64,000 bases of DNA from Pontibacter rufus (lineage in GTDB: Bacteria > Bacteroidota > Bacteroidia > Cytophagales > Hymenobacteraceae). The translations under genes were made by a program, and so were the position numbers. The stretch covers positions 389,163 through 453,162 of the forward strand of contig NZ_JADQDR010000002.1 of the NCBI RefSeq assembly GCF_015694705.1, given 5' to 3'. Under the pieces are notes generated by a model that was not told the DNA's origin, did no database searches, and saw only the letters and a program-made list of their open reading frames with translations. This document shows positions 46,943 to 56,369 of this stretch, one piece after another. Numbering within the stretch: position 1 is the first letter of the stretch; each line of letters begins with the position of its first letter.

Positions 46943-49123
46943 ATGAAGAATTCTATTTTCCTACTGCTCTTTCTGTTGAGCACAACGATAGCTTATAGCC
47001 AGCACACCCTCAGCGCCACCATCCTGGACGAAGAAACAAGGGAACCACTTATCGGGGCCACAGCGCTGCTGGCCGGCACAAACACAGGCGCCAGCAGTGA
47101 CGCTGCGGGCAGGCTGCAATTAAACGGCATTCCGGACGGGGAACAGACAATAATCTTCCGCTACGTGGGCTACGAGGAGCAGGCGCTGCACCTCAGTTTT
47201 CCGTTTTCCGTTGCAGATACAGCCATCACTGTTTATTTACAACCAACCGGCGAAGACCTGGAGGAAGTTGTGGTTTCCGCCACCCGCAGCAGCCGAACCA
47301 TTGATGATATTCCCACACGCGTAGAGGTTATTTCCGGCGAGGAGTTGTCGGAGAAGGGCAACATGAAACCCGGCGATATCCGGATGCTGCTCAACGAGAG
47401 TACAGGCATTCAGACGCAGCAGACGTCTGCAACCAGCGCCAACGCCAGTATCCGGATTCAGGGCCTGGACGGCAAGTATACACAAATTATCCGCGATGGC
47501 TTTCCGCTCTATTCCGGTTTTTCAGGTGGCCTGGGCCTGCTCCAAATCGCACCACTGGACCTGAAGCGCGTTGAGGTAATAAAGGGCTCTGCTTCTACTT
47601 TATATGGCGGCGGCGCTATTGCCGGCCTTGTAAACCTTGTGTCCAAAACACCTTCCGAAACACCCGAGCTCAGTTTCCTGCTCAATGGCACATCGGCCCT
47701 CGGGCTGGACGCGAGTGCTTTTTATGCGCAGAAGTATGGCAAAGCCGGCGCAACAGCCTTTGTTTCCTACAGCCACGGCACGCCTTACGATCCCGCCGGC
47801 ATCGGCCTGACGGCTATTCCTGCCTACGACCGCCTCACCATTAACCCCAAATTGTTCCTGTATCTTAATGACAGAACCACTGCTTACGCGGGGTTTAATG
47901 GCACCATTGAGAAAAGAACAGGCGGCGATATCCAGTACATAGAAGGGAGTGGCGATGACGCTCATACTTATTTCGAGGAAAACAAGACCGGCAGGTTCAG
48001 CACACAACTGGAACTCGATCACAAGTTAAGCGACAAGGCGTACCTCGTTCTGAAAAACAGCATCAGCTACTATGACCGCCAGGTAAGGCTCCCGGATTAC
48101 TTTTTTGGGGGCGAACAGCTTTCCAGTTATACCGAGGCCAGTTACCGGCATACAGGAGCGACATCGGAATGGGTGGCAGGTTTAAACTTTATCTCCGACA
48201 AGTTTGATGAGGCGCGTGTTGCCAACGGCCCCGACAGAGGGTATAACCAGACGACTACCGGCGCATTTGTTCAGAACACCTGGAAAGCGCTGGAACGGCT
48301 TACGCTGGAAACAGGCTTAAGGGGCGATAACCACAGCGCGTATGGCTTTTTCCTGCTGCCGCGCATTTCGGTCATGTATACTTTTTCGCCCAACCTGACA
48401 ACCCGCATCGGTGGCGGGCTCGGGTATAAAGCGCCGAATGTGTTCACAGAAGATGCAGAGCGGATTCAGTTCCGGAATGTGCTGCCCATAAATGTAAACA
48501 GTACCGAAGCGGAGAAATCTTTCGGCGGCAACCTGGACGTAAACTATGCGACGAGCCTACTGGATGATGAGGTAACCTTTAACGTTAATGGCTTATTGTT
48601 TTATACCAGAATCCAGAACCCTATCGTGCTGGCGCCGGATGGCAACACAACCTTGCGGTACCTGCAGCCGGAAGGCTTTTTAGATACCAAAGGGCTGGAA
48701 ACAAACATAAAACTGACCTATAGCGACTTCAAGTTATTTGTTGGTTATACTTTGGCTGATGTGAACGAGCACTACAACGGCCGGCAGGAAGCGTATCCGC
48801 TGGTAGCGCGGCACCGGCTAAACAACGTGCTGATGTATGAGGTGGAGGACAAGCTTCGGATTGGCCTGGAAGCTTATTACTATAGCCCGCAGCACCTTAC
48901 AGATGGTGCGGTAGGTAAAAGTTACTGGCTGATGGGGCTGATGGCAGAGAAAATGTGGGAAAACTTCTCCCTGTTTATCAACTTCGAAAACCTGCTGGAC
49001 ACACGCCAGACCCGGTTCGACACCATTTATACCGGCACCATCACCAATCCCGTATTCCGCGACATCTATGCCCCGGTAGACGGCTTCGTGATAAACGGCG
49101 GCATCAAGTTCCGGCTGCTGTAA
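46943..49123 (+). CDS. TonB-dependent outer-membrane receptor
   Basis: 726 residues: signal peptide ('LSTTIAYSQ'), a carboxypeptidase-regulatory-like domain ('EPLIGATALLAGTNTGASSD'), then 'EEVVVSATRSSRTIDDIPTR' and a plug ('RDGFPLYSGFSGGLGLLQIA', 'VEVIKGSASTLYGGGAIAGL'), followed by a 22-strand-type barrel. The length and plug are those of siderophore, cobalamin or metal receptors and not of SusC. It is probably co-transcribed with the cysteine-rich DUF6660-like gene. Ligand is unknown; no siderophore or cobalamin genes are near. It is divergent from the HTCS gene and probably unrelated to the glycan locus. Confidence 0.93.
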   Translation: MKNSIFLLLFLLSTTIAYSQHTLSATILDEETREPLIGATALLAGTNTGASSDAAGRLQLNGIPDGEQTIIFRYVGYEEQALHLSFPFSVADTAITVYLQPTGEDLEEVVVSATRSSRTIDDIPTRVEVISGEELSEKGNMKPGDIRMLLNESTGIQTQQTSATSANASIRIQGLDGKYTQIIRDGFPLYSGFSGGLGLLQIAPLDLKRVEVIKGSASTLYGGGAIAGLVNLVSKTPSETPELSFLLNGTSALGLDASAFYAQKYGKAGATAFVSYSHGTPYDPAGIGLTAIPAYDRLTINPKLFLYLNDRTTAYAGFNGTIEKRTGGDIQYIEGSGDDAHTYFEENKTGRFSTQLELDHKLSDKAYLVLKNSISYYDRQVRLPDYFFGGEQLSSYTEASYRHTGATSEWVAGLNFISDKFDEARVANGPDRGYNQTTTGAFVQNTWKALERLTLETGLRGDNHSAYGFFLLPRISVMYTFSPNLTTRIGGGLGYKAPNVFTEDAERIQFRNVLPINVNSTEAEKSFGGNLDVNYATSLLDDEVTFNVNGLLFYTRIQNPIVLAPDGNTTLRYLQPEGFLDTKGLETNIKLTYSDFKLFVGYTLADVNEHYNGRQEAYPLVARHRLNNVLMYEVEDKLRIGLEAYYYSPQHLTDGAVGKSYWLMGLMAEKMWENFSLFINFENLLDTRQTRFDTIYTGTITNPVFRDIYAPVDGFVINGGIKFRLL

Positions 49124-49270
49124 CTGAAAGATATTGGTATTCAGACTTTAGATATTAGACTTTTCTGTCGGTTTATACCTAATGCTTCCCGCTTTATACT
49201 TCGTGATGAGCTATTTACTCTCTTTATACTTTAAAATGGCACAAGCAAGGGATGTCTTCAGCAATACGTC

Positions 49271-49336
49271 TTGTCATCCTGAAAGAATCTCGTGAATGAA
49301 TAGTAGGTAATCCACAAGATCCTTCCAGGATGACAA
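49271..49336. repeat. Dispersed inverted-repeat element (GTCATCCTG type)
   Basis: TTGTCATCCTG at the left pairs with CAGGATGACAA at the right, with AGAATCTCGTG and CACAAGATCCT further pairing imperfectly inside. I recall very similar 'gtcatcctg...aggatgac' elements in many Bacteroidota and Chlorobi genomes. It sits alone between the TonB receptor and aldose epimerase genes. Confidence 0.65.
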
Positions 49337-49389
49337 AACAACAATGCCGTATCATTCTTTTAGGCAAAGGTTTAAACGCGGCAAATTAT

Positions 49390-49452
49390 AAAATGATAGC
49401 CTCCGGGTTTAGCACAGCTTTCTACAGTGCTATACCCGGAGGCTATCATTTT
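49390..49452. terminator. Strong bidirectional terminator between convergent genes
   Basis: Arms AAAATGATAGCCTCCGGGT and ACCCGGAGGCTATCATTTT are 19-base perfect inverted repeats, extended inward by AGCAC/GTGCT. It lies 267 bp after the plus-strand receptor and 11 bp before the stop of the minus-strand epimerase, so it can terminate both. The gap 49124-49462 contains only this, the repeat above and TATACTT motifs. Confidence 0.9.
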
Positions 49453-49462
49453 AATTATCTTA

Positions 49463-50674
49463 CTACTGCGCAGCGTCGTCTTTTACAGAAAACTTATACA
49501 CTGTAGTAGACTCATACGTTTCGCCGGGCTCCAGTATAGTGGAGGGGAAACTCGGCTGGTTGGGTGAGTCCGGGAAATGCTGCGTCTCCAGGGCGATGCC
49601 GTAATGCTGGTTATACTTCTTATTACCGCTGCCGGTAAGCGTTCCGTCCAGGAAGTTGCCGGAGTAGAACTGGATACCGGGTTCTGTAGTAAACACTTCC
49701 ATTACGCGCCCGCTGGTTGGCTCATATACAGTGGCGGCCTTCTTCAAAGTATTGCTGGTGTCGGTTAGTACGAAGTTATGATCGTAACCGCCTTCTACCT
49801 GATCAATGCGCTCGCCAATAGCATGCGGTGTGGTAAAGTCCATGGCTGTGCCGGATACCTTGCGCAGTTCGCCGGTAGGTATAAGCGTTTTATCTACCAC
49901 CGTATACCTGTCAGCATTCAAGGTCAGCTGATGATCCATGGCATCGTCGGCAGTGCCGGCGGCCAGGTTAAAGTAGCTGTGGTTGGTCAGGTTTACGGGC
50001 GTGGCTTTGTCGGTAGTTGCCTTGTAGTCGATTCGCAGTTCGTTATCGTCCGTCAAAGTATAGGTTACCGTTGCAGTCAGCTCACCGGGATACCCCTCCT
50101 CTCCGTCCGGGCTAACGTAGGTAAACTGAATGGCATTTTGCTGCGGCATGGGCTCCGCCTGCCAGATTACTTTGTCAAAACCTTTGTTGCCGCCATGCAG
50201 GTGGTTTTCCCCGTTGTTAGTGGCTAAGGTATATTCTTTCCCATCCAGGGTAAACTTTCCTTTGGCGATGCGGTTGCCGTAGCGCCCTACAATGGCTCCA
50301 AAATAGGGGCCGCTCTTGAGGTATGCATCGCTCTGGTAGCCGGCCAGGCTGTCGAAGCCCAGCACCACATTGCCTAGTTTTCCGTTTTTGTCGGGTACGA
50401 GCAAAGAGGTAACGGTAGCTCCATAGTCACTTATCTTCGCGGTCATTCCGTTCTCGTTGGTAAGTGTGTAAAGAGTTGCCTCCTGTCCTTCTTTGGTCTT
50501 GCCAAATGGCTCTTTTTTAATATCCATAGTGGTTTGTTCTGCTGTTGCGGTAGATGTGGTTTCAGTGTCGGCTTCTTTGTTGCCATCGCCGGAGCAGCCC
50601 GCCAGACCAGCAGCGCCAAAGCTTCCGGCCAAAGCCAGCAGGAGGACACTTTTTCTTAATTCTCTTCTTTTCAT
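49463..50674 (-). CDS. galM: Aldose 1-epimerase (mutarotase) lipoprotein
   Basis: 403 residues with a lipobox ('GLAGCSGDGN') followed by a Thr-rich spacer. The GalM catalytic residues are present: H in 'NGENHLHGGNKGFDKVIW', H in 'PVNLTNHSYFNLA' and the base E in 'STILEPGETYES'. It interconverts alpha and beta forms of galactose, glucose or arabinose. Surface or periplasmic lipoprotein forms occur in Bacteroidota next to glycan loci, where released sugars must be presented in the right anomer. It is the first of the right-hand carbohydrate genes. The nuclease gene directly upstream breaks the series. Confidence 0.93.
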   Translation of the reverse strand: MKRRELRKSVLLLALAGSFGAAGLAGCSGDGNKEADTETTSTATAEQTTMDIKKEPFGKTKEGQEATLYTLTNENGMTAKISDYGATVTSLLVPDKNGKLGNVVLGFDSLAGYQSDAYLKSGPYFGAIVGRYGNRIAKGKFTLDGKEYTLATNNGENHLHGGNKGFDKVIWQAEPMPQQNAIQFTYVSPDGEEGYPGELTATVTYTLTDDNELRIDYKATTDKATPVNLTNHSYFNLAAGTADDAMDHQLTLNADRYTVVDKTLIPTGELRKVSGTAMDFTTPHAIGERIDQVEGGYDHNFVLTDTSNTLKKAATVYEPTSGRVMEVFTTEPGIQFYSGNFLDGTLTGSGNKKYNQHYGIALETQHFPDSPNQPSFPSTILEPGETYESTTVYKFSVKDDAAQ

Positions 50675-50795
50675 AAAGTATAAGTAGTTATTAGTTGATT
50701 GTTAAATATAGGTATAGTTTCAGCTTAAATTATGCATGTCACCGCAAATTGTGACAACACGCTGTTAGCAGTTCGGGCTTCTGTCTGTCCGATAT

Positions 50796-51905
50796 TTAGG
50801 CTTCTATATTCCATATGTATCTGTCAAGTGTAGCAAAGTCATCAAAATTAGTTTCAGTCATTACTTCTTTTAGAATTTCAACTGTTAACTCATATTTTTC
50901 ACCAAATGAAAGTCCTTTAGGATATTCAAGTCCAAATGGTTTTTGCAAGCGTTCTACGAATAAGTCATTGTGCAGGTAATATTTCTTTGGATTATGAGCT
51001 ACTAAAACTTTTGATATAAATCCTTTGCCAACATTTTCAATAGATAATTTCCCATCAAGAGCTTCGTCAATTCTTGTTTTTATTGGAATGCTGTCGTTAC
51101 AGATAAACTTCATCAGTTCAGCAAATTGCTTCGGATTTTCTTGAATTCTACTTTTTACCTTAATGGCTACAATTGTTCCGAGGTCCTTAATTGAAAAGAA
51201 GGTCTTCAAATCAAGCTTGTTAAAATTGGGGTAGTCTAGGCACTCTCTTAATTCACGAACAATGTTTTGCCTGTGTCTTTTAATTTCTAAATATTCTTTT
51301 GTTTTTCTAAAGCGTTTTAATTGAGAAATGACTTTGTTTCTTAGCCTTAAATTAGCTTGAAGTTTTATTTGTTCCTTTTCTTTTAAATCTTCAATTTCAT
51401 CTTTCTCTTTTTTCCTTCTTTTTAGTCTATTGTCGTATTTAGGTTTATAGTCTTTAATAAAATCAAATGTTAGAGGCTGTGCAGTTGGAAGTAGAGTTTT
51501 GTCGAACCAGTCAACTAACTGTTTGCAGATGTTGCTATCCTTAGTCCCTAAACTCATTTCTATATTATCAGTAAGTCCACCGTTGGTGCAATTGGCTGAA
51601 CCAACATAAGCTATCATCTGTCCACTAGATTTGATGATATAAACTTTAGGGTGAAAAAAGTCTTCTGTTAATATTTTGGCGTTTACTGTCCGCTTACCTT
51701 TTAACGAAAGGAGTTTTGAAAGTGCTTTTGGGTCCGTCGGCAAATCAATACCTATAACAAAATTCAATTTGCAAGTCGTTGGTAAGGCTTGTAAAACAAA
51801 TTCAAGTCCTGCAAAGTTTAGAAGTCCAACAGCCACCCAAATTTCGTCTGCGTTTTTTAGTGCCGATTTTAAGTCGCTTGAAAGTTTGTGTGAGATTGTT
51901 GTCAT
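50796..51905 (-). CDS. PLD-superfamily nuclease-like protein in AT-rich island
   Basis: 369 residues, no signal peptide. The N-terminal half is a phospholipase D-type nuclease domain with one HxK motif: 'FFHPKVYIIKSSGQMIAYVG' continuing 'SANCTNGGL', the pattern of restriction and repair nucleases. A very basic, charged helical stretch follows (about 155-215, 'NRLKRRKKEKDEIEDLKEKE'). The C-terminal part ('FISKVLVAHNPKKYYLHNDL', 'FATLDRYIWNI') is unknown to me. A single HxK motif implies dimerisation for activity. G+C is strikingly low (17 of 60 bases on row 51301 against 34 of 60 on row 52921), so it was probably acquired from elsewhere. A lone nuclease of this kind may be a defence or mobile-cassette gene. 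The PLD call is firm; the role is inference. Confidence 0.75.
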   Translation of the reverse strand: MTTISHKLSSDLKSALKNADEIWVAVGLLNFAGLEFVLQALPTTCKLNFVIGIDLPTDPKALSKLLSLKGKRTVNAKILTEDFFHPKVYIIKSSGQMIAYVGSANCTNGGLTDNIEMSLGTKDSNICKQLVDWFDKTLLPTAQPLTFDFIKDYKPKYDNRLKRRKKEKDEIEDLKEKEQIKLQANLRLRNKVISQLKRFRKTKEYLEIKRHRQNIVRELRECLDYPNFNKLDLKTFFSIKDLGTIVAIKVKSRIQENPKQFAELMKFICNDSIPIKTRIDEALDGKLSIENVGKGFISKVLVAHNPKKYYLHNDLFVERLQKPFGLEYPKGLSFGEKYELTVEILKEVMTETNFDDFATLDRYIWNIEA

Positions 51906-52060
51906 TTAGTTTAGTTGTCTGCTTGTTGTTTGTATGGTTTGTCATAGCCTGACTGCCAACAATTTCTTAAAAGCTTCAAGTCTCCCATCTTTTGTCTTGC
52001 TTTTCTTTTGCCCAAAACTCAATTCAGTGCTAAAGCATCGTCAAATTTAACCTTTACATC

Positions 52061-53674
52061 CTAATTGTCTATATGAAACCAGTCGAAAGTTGCAGTATTG
52101 TTTGAGGGACCCTTTGCTGTTAAACCTATGCGCACACTCCTGTCCCAAGGCGGAAGGTAAGCTGCATCCACGGCAGTACCATTGTTCAGCGGGTGCCATG
52201 CAGATCCGTCTGCACTCCAGGCAAACTGCATCTGGTCGCCCTTAGCGGTGGTAAGTTTCAACTGCATCATGTCGTCTTCCGGTGCTGCCGTTTTTGCAAT
52301 AATTTGCATCTTACCTTCTTTCACAGTCCAAAGTATAACTTCATCATTTTGCACGGCTATTCCCACGGCATTATCGTTGTCGCCGATGGCGGCGAGCCCG
52401 GCCATGGTACCATCCTGCAAAGCCTCCTTGTCTATAGCAGTGGTGGCAGTATAGTCGCCATCTTTGGTGCGTTTAGCCAGCACGGTTCCGATATCTTCAG
52501 GAGAAGCCTTTAACACGAGCAAGCCATCTTCGCCGGTATTTAACGTATAATCAGGCTGCTGCCCTACCGGCCACTGCCAGGTACGGGCCAGTTCCCCGGA
52601 GGTAAACTCCTCCTCCACATCCGGCGATTTGGCCACTTCAGCTTTCTCCCCCGTTGGTACCTGGGCAGTTATACTTGGCGAGTTGTTTTCAAAATGAGGC
52701 CAGTTATCGTCTCCCCATTCAATTTTATCCAGCAAACCCTGGCGGCCCGGGTACACAGAGCCCTCGGTATTATAGGCGTGGTAAAGAAAATAATCCTCCC
52801 CGTTCCCGGTTGTTACCACCGTGCCATGGCCGGGGCACTTCCATTCTTCATTTTTGTGCATGATGGGGTTCTCTGCATATTTCTCCCAGGGGCCTTTTAT
52901 ACTTTTAGCCCGCGCCACGCCCACGCCGTACGTACATCCGCGTCCGCAACAGGCATCGCCCGCATAAAACAGGTAATAATAATCGCCACGCTGCACAATG
53001 GCCGGCCCTTCTACCAGGGCTCCCTCCCAGGTACCGGGATCATTGCGGAACAACTCGAACTTTTCGCCTGTCAGCGCGGTGCGTTCTTCGTTGAGGCGCT
53101 GCCCCCAGATAGGCGTGGGTTGCTGGCGGCTGTTGCCGTCTTCTTTCCATATTAAGTATAAATCACCTTTCTCGTCCCTTACCTGAAACCCGTCGATGGA
53201 ACCCGCTTCCTGGCAAACCAGCGGGCCATGGTCGGTATAAGGGCCGGTGGGACTGGTAGCGCTGGCAATACCGACGCACAGGCTGCCGCCTTTCTTTTTG
53301 GCGGTATAGGTAATATAATATTTGCCGCCTTCGAAGCTTATTTCAGGCGCCCAGAAATGTGCCTCAGCCCAGTCAGGCGCTTTATCCGGAAACACATGGC
53401 CCACAATCTCCCAGTCGATCAGGTTTTTGGAATGAAGTATAGGGTACAGCGGCGCCCATTCGGAGGAAGTAGCCGTTGCCCAGTAATCGTCTCCTACCCG
53501 CACCACCGAGGGATCAGCAAAATCTCCTGCCAGCACAGGGTTGCTATAGCTTGCCGTTTGTGCCGCGGTAGTTTCTGCTGCTGGTTGCTGCTGATCGGTT
53601 GTGGCTGTTTTGTTGCCGCTACAGGACAGCATAATGCATCCGGCCAGGCAGCTTAACAGTATGTTTCTTTTCAT
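52061..53674 (-). CDS. GH43-family glycosidase lipoprotein with C-terminal beta-sandwich
   Basis: 537 residues with a lipobox ('LAGCIMLSCSGN'). The propeller acids are D in 'GDFADPSVVRVGDDYW', D in 'SIDGFQVRDEKGD' and E in 'LVEGPAIVQRGDYYYLFYAG'. 'CCGRGCTYGVGVARA' is a cysteine-rich turn. Residues about 365-537 form the extra beta-sandwich typical of GH43 beta-xylosidase/arabinofuranosidase enzymes, which reaches into the active site ('DRSVRIGLTAKGPS', 'TFDWFHIDN'). Likely activity is removal of arabinofuranosyl or xylosyl residues. It lies between the nuclease island and the inverted-repeat unit. Confidence 0.92.
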   Translation of the reverse strand: MKRNILLSCLAGCIMLSCSGNKTATTDQQQPAAETTAAQTASYSNPVLAGDFADPSVVRVGDDYWATATSSEWAPLYPILHSKNLIDWEIVGHVFPDKAPDWAEAHFWAPEISFEGGKYYITYTAKKKGGSLCVGIASATSPTGPYTDHGPLVCQEAGSIDGFQVRDEKGDLYLIWKEDGNSRQQPTPIWGQRLNEERTALTGEKFELFRNDPGTWEGALVEGPAIVQRGDYYYLFYAGDACCGRGCTYGVGVARAKSIKGPWEKYAENPIMHKNEEWKCPGHGTVVTTGNGEDYFLYHAYNTEGSVYPGRQGLLDKIEWGDDNWPHFENNSPSITAQVPTGEKAEVAKSPDVEEEFTSGELARTWQWPVGQQPDYTLNTGEDGLLVLKASPEDIGTVLAKRTKDGDYTATTAIDKEALQDGTMAGLAAIGDNDNAVGIAVQNDEVILWTVKEGKMQIIAKTAAPEDDMMQLKLTTAKGDQMQFAWSADGSAWHPLNNGTAVDAAYLPPWDRSVRIGLTAKGPSNNTATFDWFHIDN

Positions 53675-53761
53675 GGTATAGAAGTTTAATGACGTAATTT
53701 AAACAGTATGGCGGATTTGTATGAGTGAATTGAGAGAATTAAGCGCATATACATCAGCCAT

Positions 53762-53876
53762 GTGCACTTTATGAGCCTCCACTGTTTGAGCGTTCAGCGA
53801 GTTTGGAGGGTCTTGATTCTTTTGCTTACTTTTCTCATCAAGGAGAAAAGTAAGGCCCAGCCGGCGAGGCGAAAAG
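53762..53876 (+). repeat. Inverted-repeat unit, left copy
   Basis: A 114-bp unit starting TGTGCACTTTATGAGCCTCC and ending in GCCGGCGAGGCGAAAAG. It contains a perfect internal stem, CTTACTTTTCT/AGAAAAGTAAG. An almost identical copy (three mismatches noted in the core) lies in reverse orientation at 58454-58567. The pair brackets three genes. The rest of the gap 53675-53966 shows nothing. Confidence 0.85.
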
Positions 53877-53966
53877 TGGGCTAAGTGCTTTTAAGTTCAA
53901 GTATCATAACACATATTTATCTATAGCTCTGCTTAGTTTAACTCAATTTATGTTTTAGTAGAAAAA

Positions 53967-55040
53967 CTACTCTATGGCAGGCGCCTGCTGTGCTGTCACA
54001 GAGGGCGTTCCCGTCTCAATCTTTGGCCAGCCATTGGCATATGTAATTTTATCCAAAAGTATAATACGGCCTTTGTCGCGGCTCGCCGAAGCGATGGCGT
54101 GGTATACTATCCAGTCCTGCCCGGCATCGTCGGTGATAACGGAGTTATGGCCGGGCGCAATCCAGCGGCTGTTGCGCGCCAGAATCACGCTGTTCTTGCT
54201 GCCTGTTGCTTCCGCCATTGCTTCGAAAGGGCCGGTCGGGTTCTTCGACCGGGCGACCATCACGGCATAATGCGCTTTCTCGCCACAACAGTTATCACCG
54301 GAGTACAATACATAATAGTATCCGTTCCGGTATATCACCCAGGCACCTTCTACTAACTTCTGGTAATTGTCCGGATCGTCGCTGCTGATGGGCTGCACAA
54401 CTGGAATGGGTTTGCTGCCCGCTTTAAAGCTCAGGCGGTCGTCGGCCAGTTCCTGCACTTTGATGGGCCCGAATCCGGAACCCCAGTACAACAAATGCCT
54501 GCCGGAGGCCGGATCATCGAATGCCATCGGATCAATGTTAATGAAGCCTTCGCCGCAGAGCAACGGTTCTCCCTTGTCCACAAAAGGGCCCGTCGGGCTT
54601 TTGGAGGTAGCCACGCCCAGGCATTTGCCTATTTGTTCACTATCGGACTCTCCGGAATAGTATAAATAATAGGTTTCATGGGTTTTGTCATACAGCACGT
54701 GCGGCGCCCAGAAGTCGCTGCCGGCCCAAGGGGGTTTGGTGGGAAGCGCATCTCCCATCGGTTCCCAGTCAACCAGGTTTTCTGACCTAGCCACCTGTAT
54801 GTTTACCGTGCTGCCGTTTACGTCGGTGTTGGTGCCATACACATAATAATAACCATCCCCGGCTTTTACCACGGTTGGGTCAGCAAAGTCTTTGTTGTAA
54901 ACCGGGTTGGTATAGGTATCGCTAACGTTGCCCGCCTCAGCCTGCCCCGAAACAGCACTGTTTGTAGCCGTCTGCCCTGTTGGCTGACAAGCCATCAGGC
55001 TTAAACTTAAAAGCAGGAAGTGGTAACGTATCCGTTTCAT
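53967..55040 (-). CDS. GH43-family glycosidase lipoprotein
   Basis: The ATG at 55040 gives 357 residues with a lipobox ('LLLSLSLMACQPTGQ'). A longer frame up to 55211 would overlap the upstream gene's end and bury the signal, so it is rejected. Triad: D in 'KDFADPTVVKAGDGYYYVYG', D in 'FINIDPMAFDDPASG' and E in 'LVEGAWVIYRNGYYYVLYSG' (VEGAW and not the usual EGP). 'DNCCGEKAHYAVMVARS' gives a CC turn as in the 52061 enzyme. Arabinanase or arabinofuranosidase activity is likely. It ends 91 bp from the inverted repeat. Confidence 0.9.
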   Translation of the reverse strand: MKRIRYHFLLLSLSLMACQPTGQTATNSAVSGQAEAGNVSDTYTNPVYNKDFADPTVVKAGDGYYYVYGTNTDVNGSTVNIQVARSENLVDWEPMGDALPTKPPWAGSDFWAPHVLYDKTHETYYLYYSGESDSEQIGKCLGVATSKSPTGPFVDKGEPLLCGEGFINIDPMAFDDPASGRHLLYWGSGFGPIKVQELADDRLSFKAGSKPIPVVQPISSDDPDNYQKLVEGAWVIYRNGYYYVLYSGDNCCGEKAHYAVMVARSKNPTGPFEAMAEATGSKNSVILARNSRWIAPGHNSVITDDAGQDWIVYHAIASASRDKGRIILLDKITYANGWPKIETGTPSVTAQQAPAIE

Positions 55041-55096
55041 AGTTACTGTCATGTTTGCTGCTAAATAAAAGCATCCTTTAATCCATTCCCTCATCT

Positions 55097-56173
55097 CTAT
55101 TCCTCCCCGGAAGGTACTTTTATCGGTACGCCTGCCGGCAACGGGATGCCAAAATTGGGTGAACCGTCTGCATTCCAGGTAAACTGCTGCAGCCGTATGT
55201 CGCGCTCCCAACCTGGTTTGGTCGTTTTTTTAGAGTGATAGATAATCCAGTTCTCCGTGCCGTCGGGCGAAGTGGTAAAGCTGGCGTGGCCCACACCGTA
55301 TACTTCATCTGTGCCCTGAAACACGGGCCCTGACTTATTCCAGTTCTCCGGCTCTAAGGGGCTGAGGGTAGTATCTGTGAGCGCGAGTTGCCCCAATCGA
55401 TAATCTTTCAGCCACGATTCGCGGGTAGAGTAAATGACAAATACTTTTCCTTGGTGTTTGAGCACTTCCGGCCCTTCGTTTAAATCGAGCGGGCCACCTG
55501 TTTCCCAGCTTTCGGTGGGCGATGATATTTTTACCCGGTTGCTGCTGATGATCCAGGGGTTGCTCATGGGGGCAATGTATAAATGCTGCTTCGTTTTGTC
55601 TGTTTCAGCATTCTGCTCCCAACCCGACCAGATGGCATAAAGCTGCCCGTTCAGCTTAAGCGTGGTTAAATCTATTGCCCATTTTGCGGAAGCCGGATTC
55701 TGAATGCTATCGCCGGTATACAGCATGCCTTTGTCCTCGTAAGGCCCGAAAACATCATCCGACACCGATTCGAGCACGCCAGACCGCTGGTAAACGAAAG
55801 GAGAGCCGGGCTTTTTTGCCGCCGCATAGTAAATGTACCACTTGCCGTTAAAGGGATGCAGCTCAGGCGCCCATACATTGCTTTGGTTCCAGCCTGTATC
55901 GGGCGTTTCCCATACTTTTACACGCTCGCCCAGCTCGGTCAGTTTGTCTGATTTTGTTACGTAAATACCGCCGTTGCCGGAACTGCACGAATAATAGTAG
56001 CCATCCTTTTTGATAACCCACGGGTCAGCCCCATCCGCAATGGGATTGGTAAAGTAGCTGGTAGCAGCCGTAGCCTGGCGCCCGGTACCTGTTTTATCCG
56101 GAGCAACGGCGCTGGTCGTGCATCCAACTAAAATTACCTGATAAAACAGGAGTGCTAATAATGCTTTCTTCAT
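55097..56173 (-). CDS. GH43-family glycosidase lipoprotein
   Basis: 358 residues with a lipobox ('FYQVILVGCTTSA'). Triad: D in 'IADGADPWVIKKDGYYYSC', D in 'WAIDLTTLKLNGQLYAIWSG' and E in 'LNEGPEVLKHQGKVFVIYS'. 'SNVWAPELHPFNGKWYIYYA' is the expected blade motif. The 'AIWSGWEQN' stretch is seen in a GH43 branch of alpha-L-arabinofuranosidases. Its start is 56 bp from the next gene's region, and its stop at 55097 leaves 56 bp before the 53967-55040 gene start, consistent with one transcript. Confidence 0.92.
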   Translation of the reverse strand: MKKALLALLFYQVILVGCTTSAVAPDKTGTGRQATAATSYFTNPIADGADPWVIKKDGYYYSCSSGNGGIYVTKSDKLTELGERVKVWETPDTGWNQSNVWAPELHPFNGKWYIYYAAAKKPGSPFVYQRSGVLESVSDDVFGPYEDKGMLYTGDSIQNPASAKWAIDLTTLKLNGQLYAIWSGWEQNAETDKTKQHLYIAPMSNPWIISSNRVKISSPTESWETGGPLDLNEGPEVLKHQGKVFVIYSTRESWLKDYRLGQLALTDTTLSPLEPENWNKSGPVFQGTDEVYGVGHASFTTSPDGTENWIIYHSKKTTKPGWERDIRLQQFTWNADGSPNFGIPLPAGVPIKVPSGEE

Positions 56174-56369
56174 AGGTGCCTAGTTCGTAAAAGTGGTCGC
56201 TGTGCTAAGCCGGCAACTGAAAGTGTTTTACGTTTAAATTGGTTAATTATCAGATAGTTGGTTGCCGTAAGTTTGGTTGATTCTTCATGCAATGGCACTT
56301 ATACTTTATACTTAAACTTCCATTTATACTTCATCCGCTTTGCCCTGGCATACTTCTACGCTGCTCCTG

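Noticed and set aside
46534..46998. Plus-strand frame of 154 codons beginning 7 bp before the DUF6660-like gene
   Set aside because: It overlaps both the DUF6660-like gene and the receptor's start in another frame and lacks a signal peptide or known family; the 107-residue frame has signal peptide, Cys pattern and typical end.
49390..49452. Long perfect inverted repeat as an insertion-sequence end or attachment site
   Set aside because: Position between convergent stops and the hairpin form fit a bidirectional terminator; no partner copy was seen.
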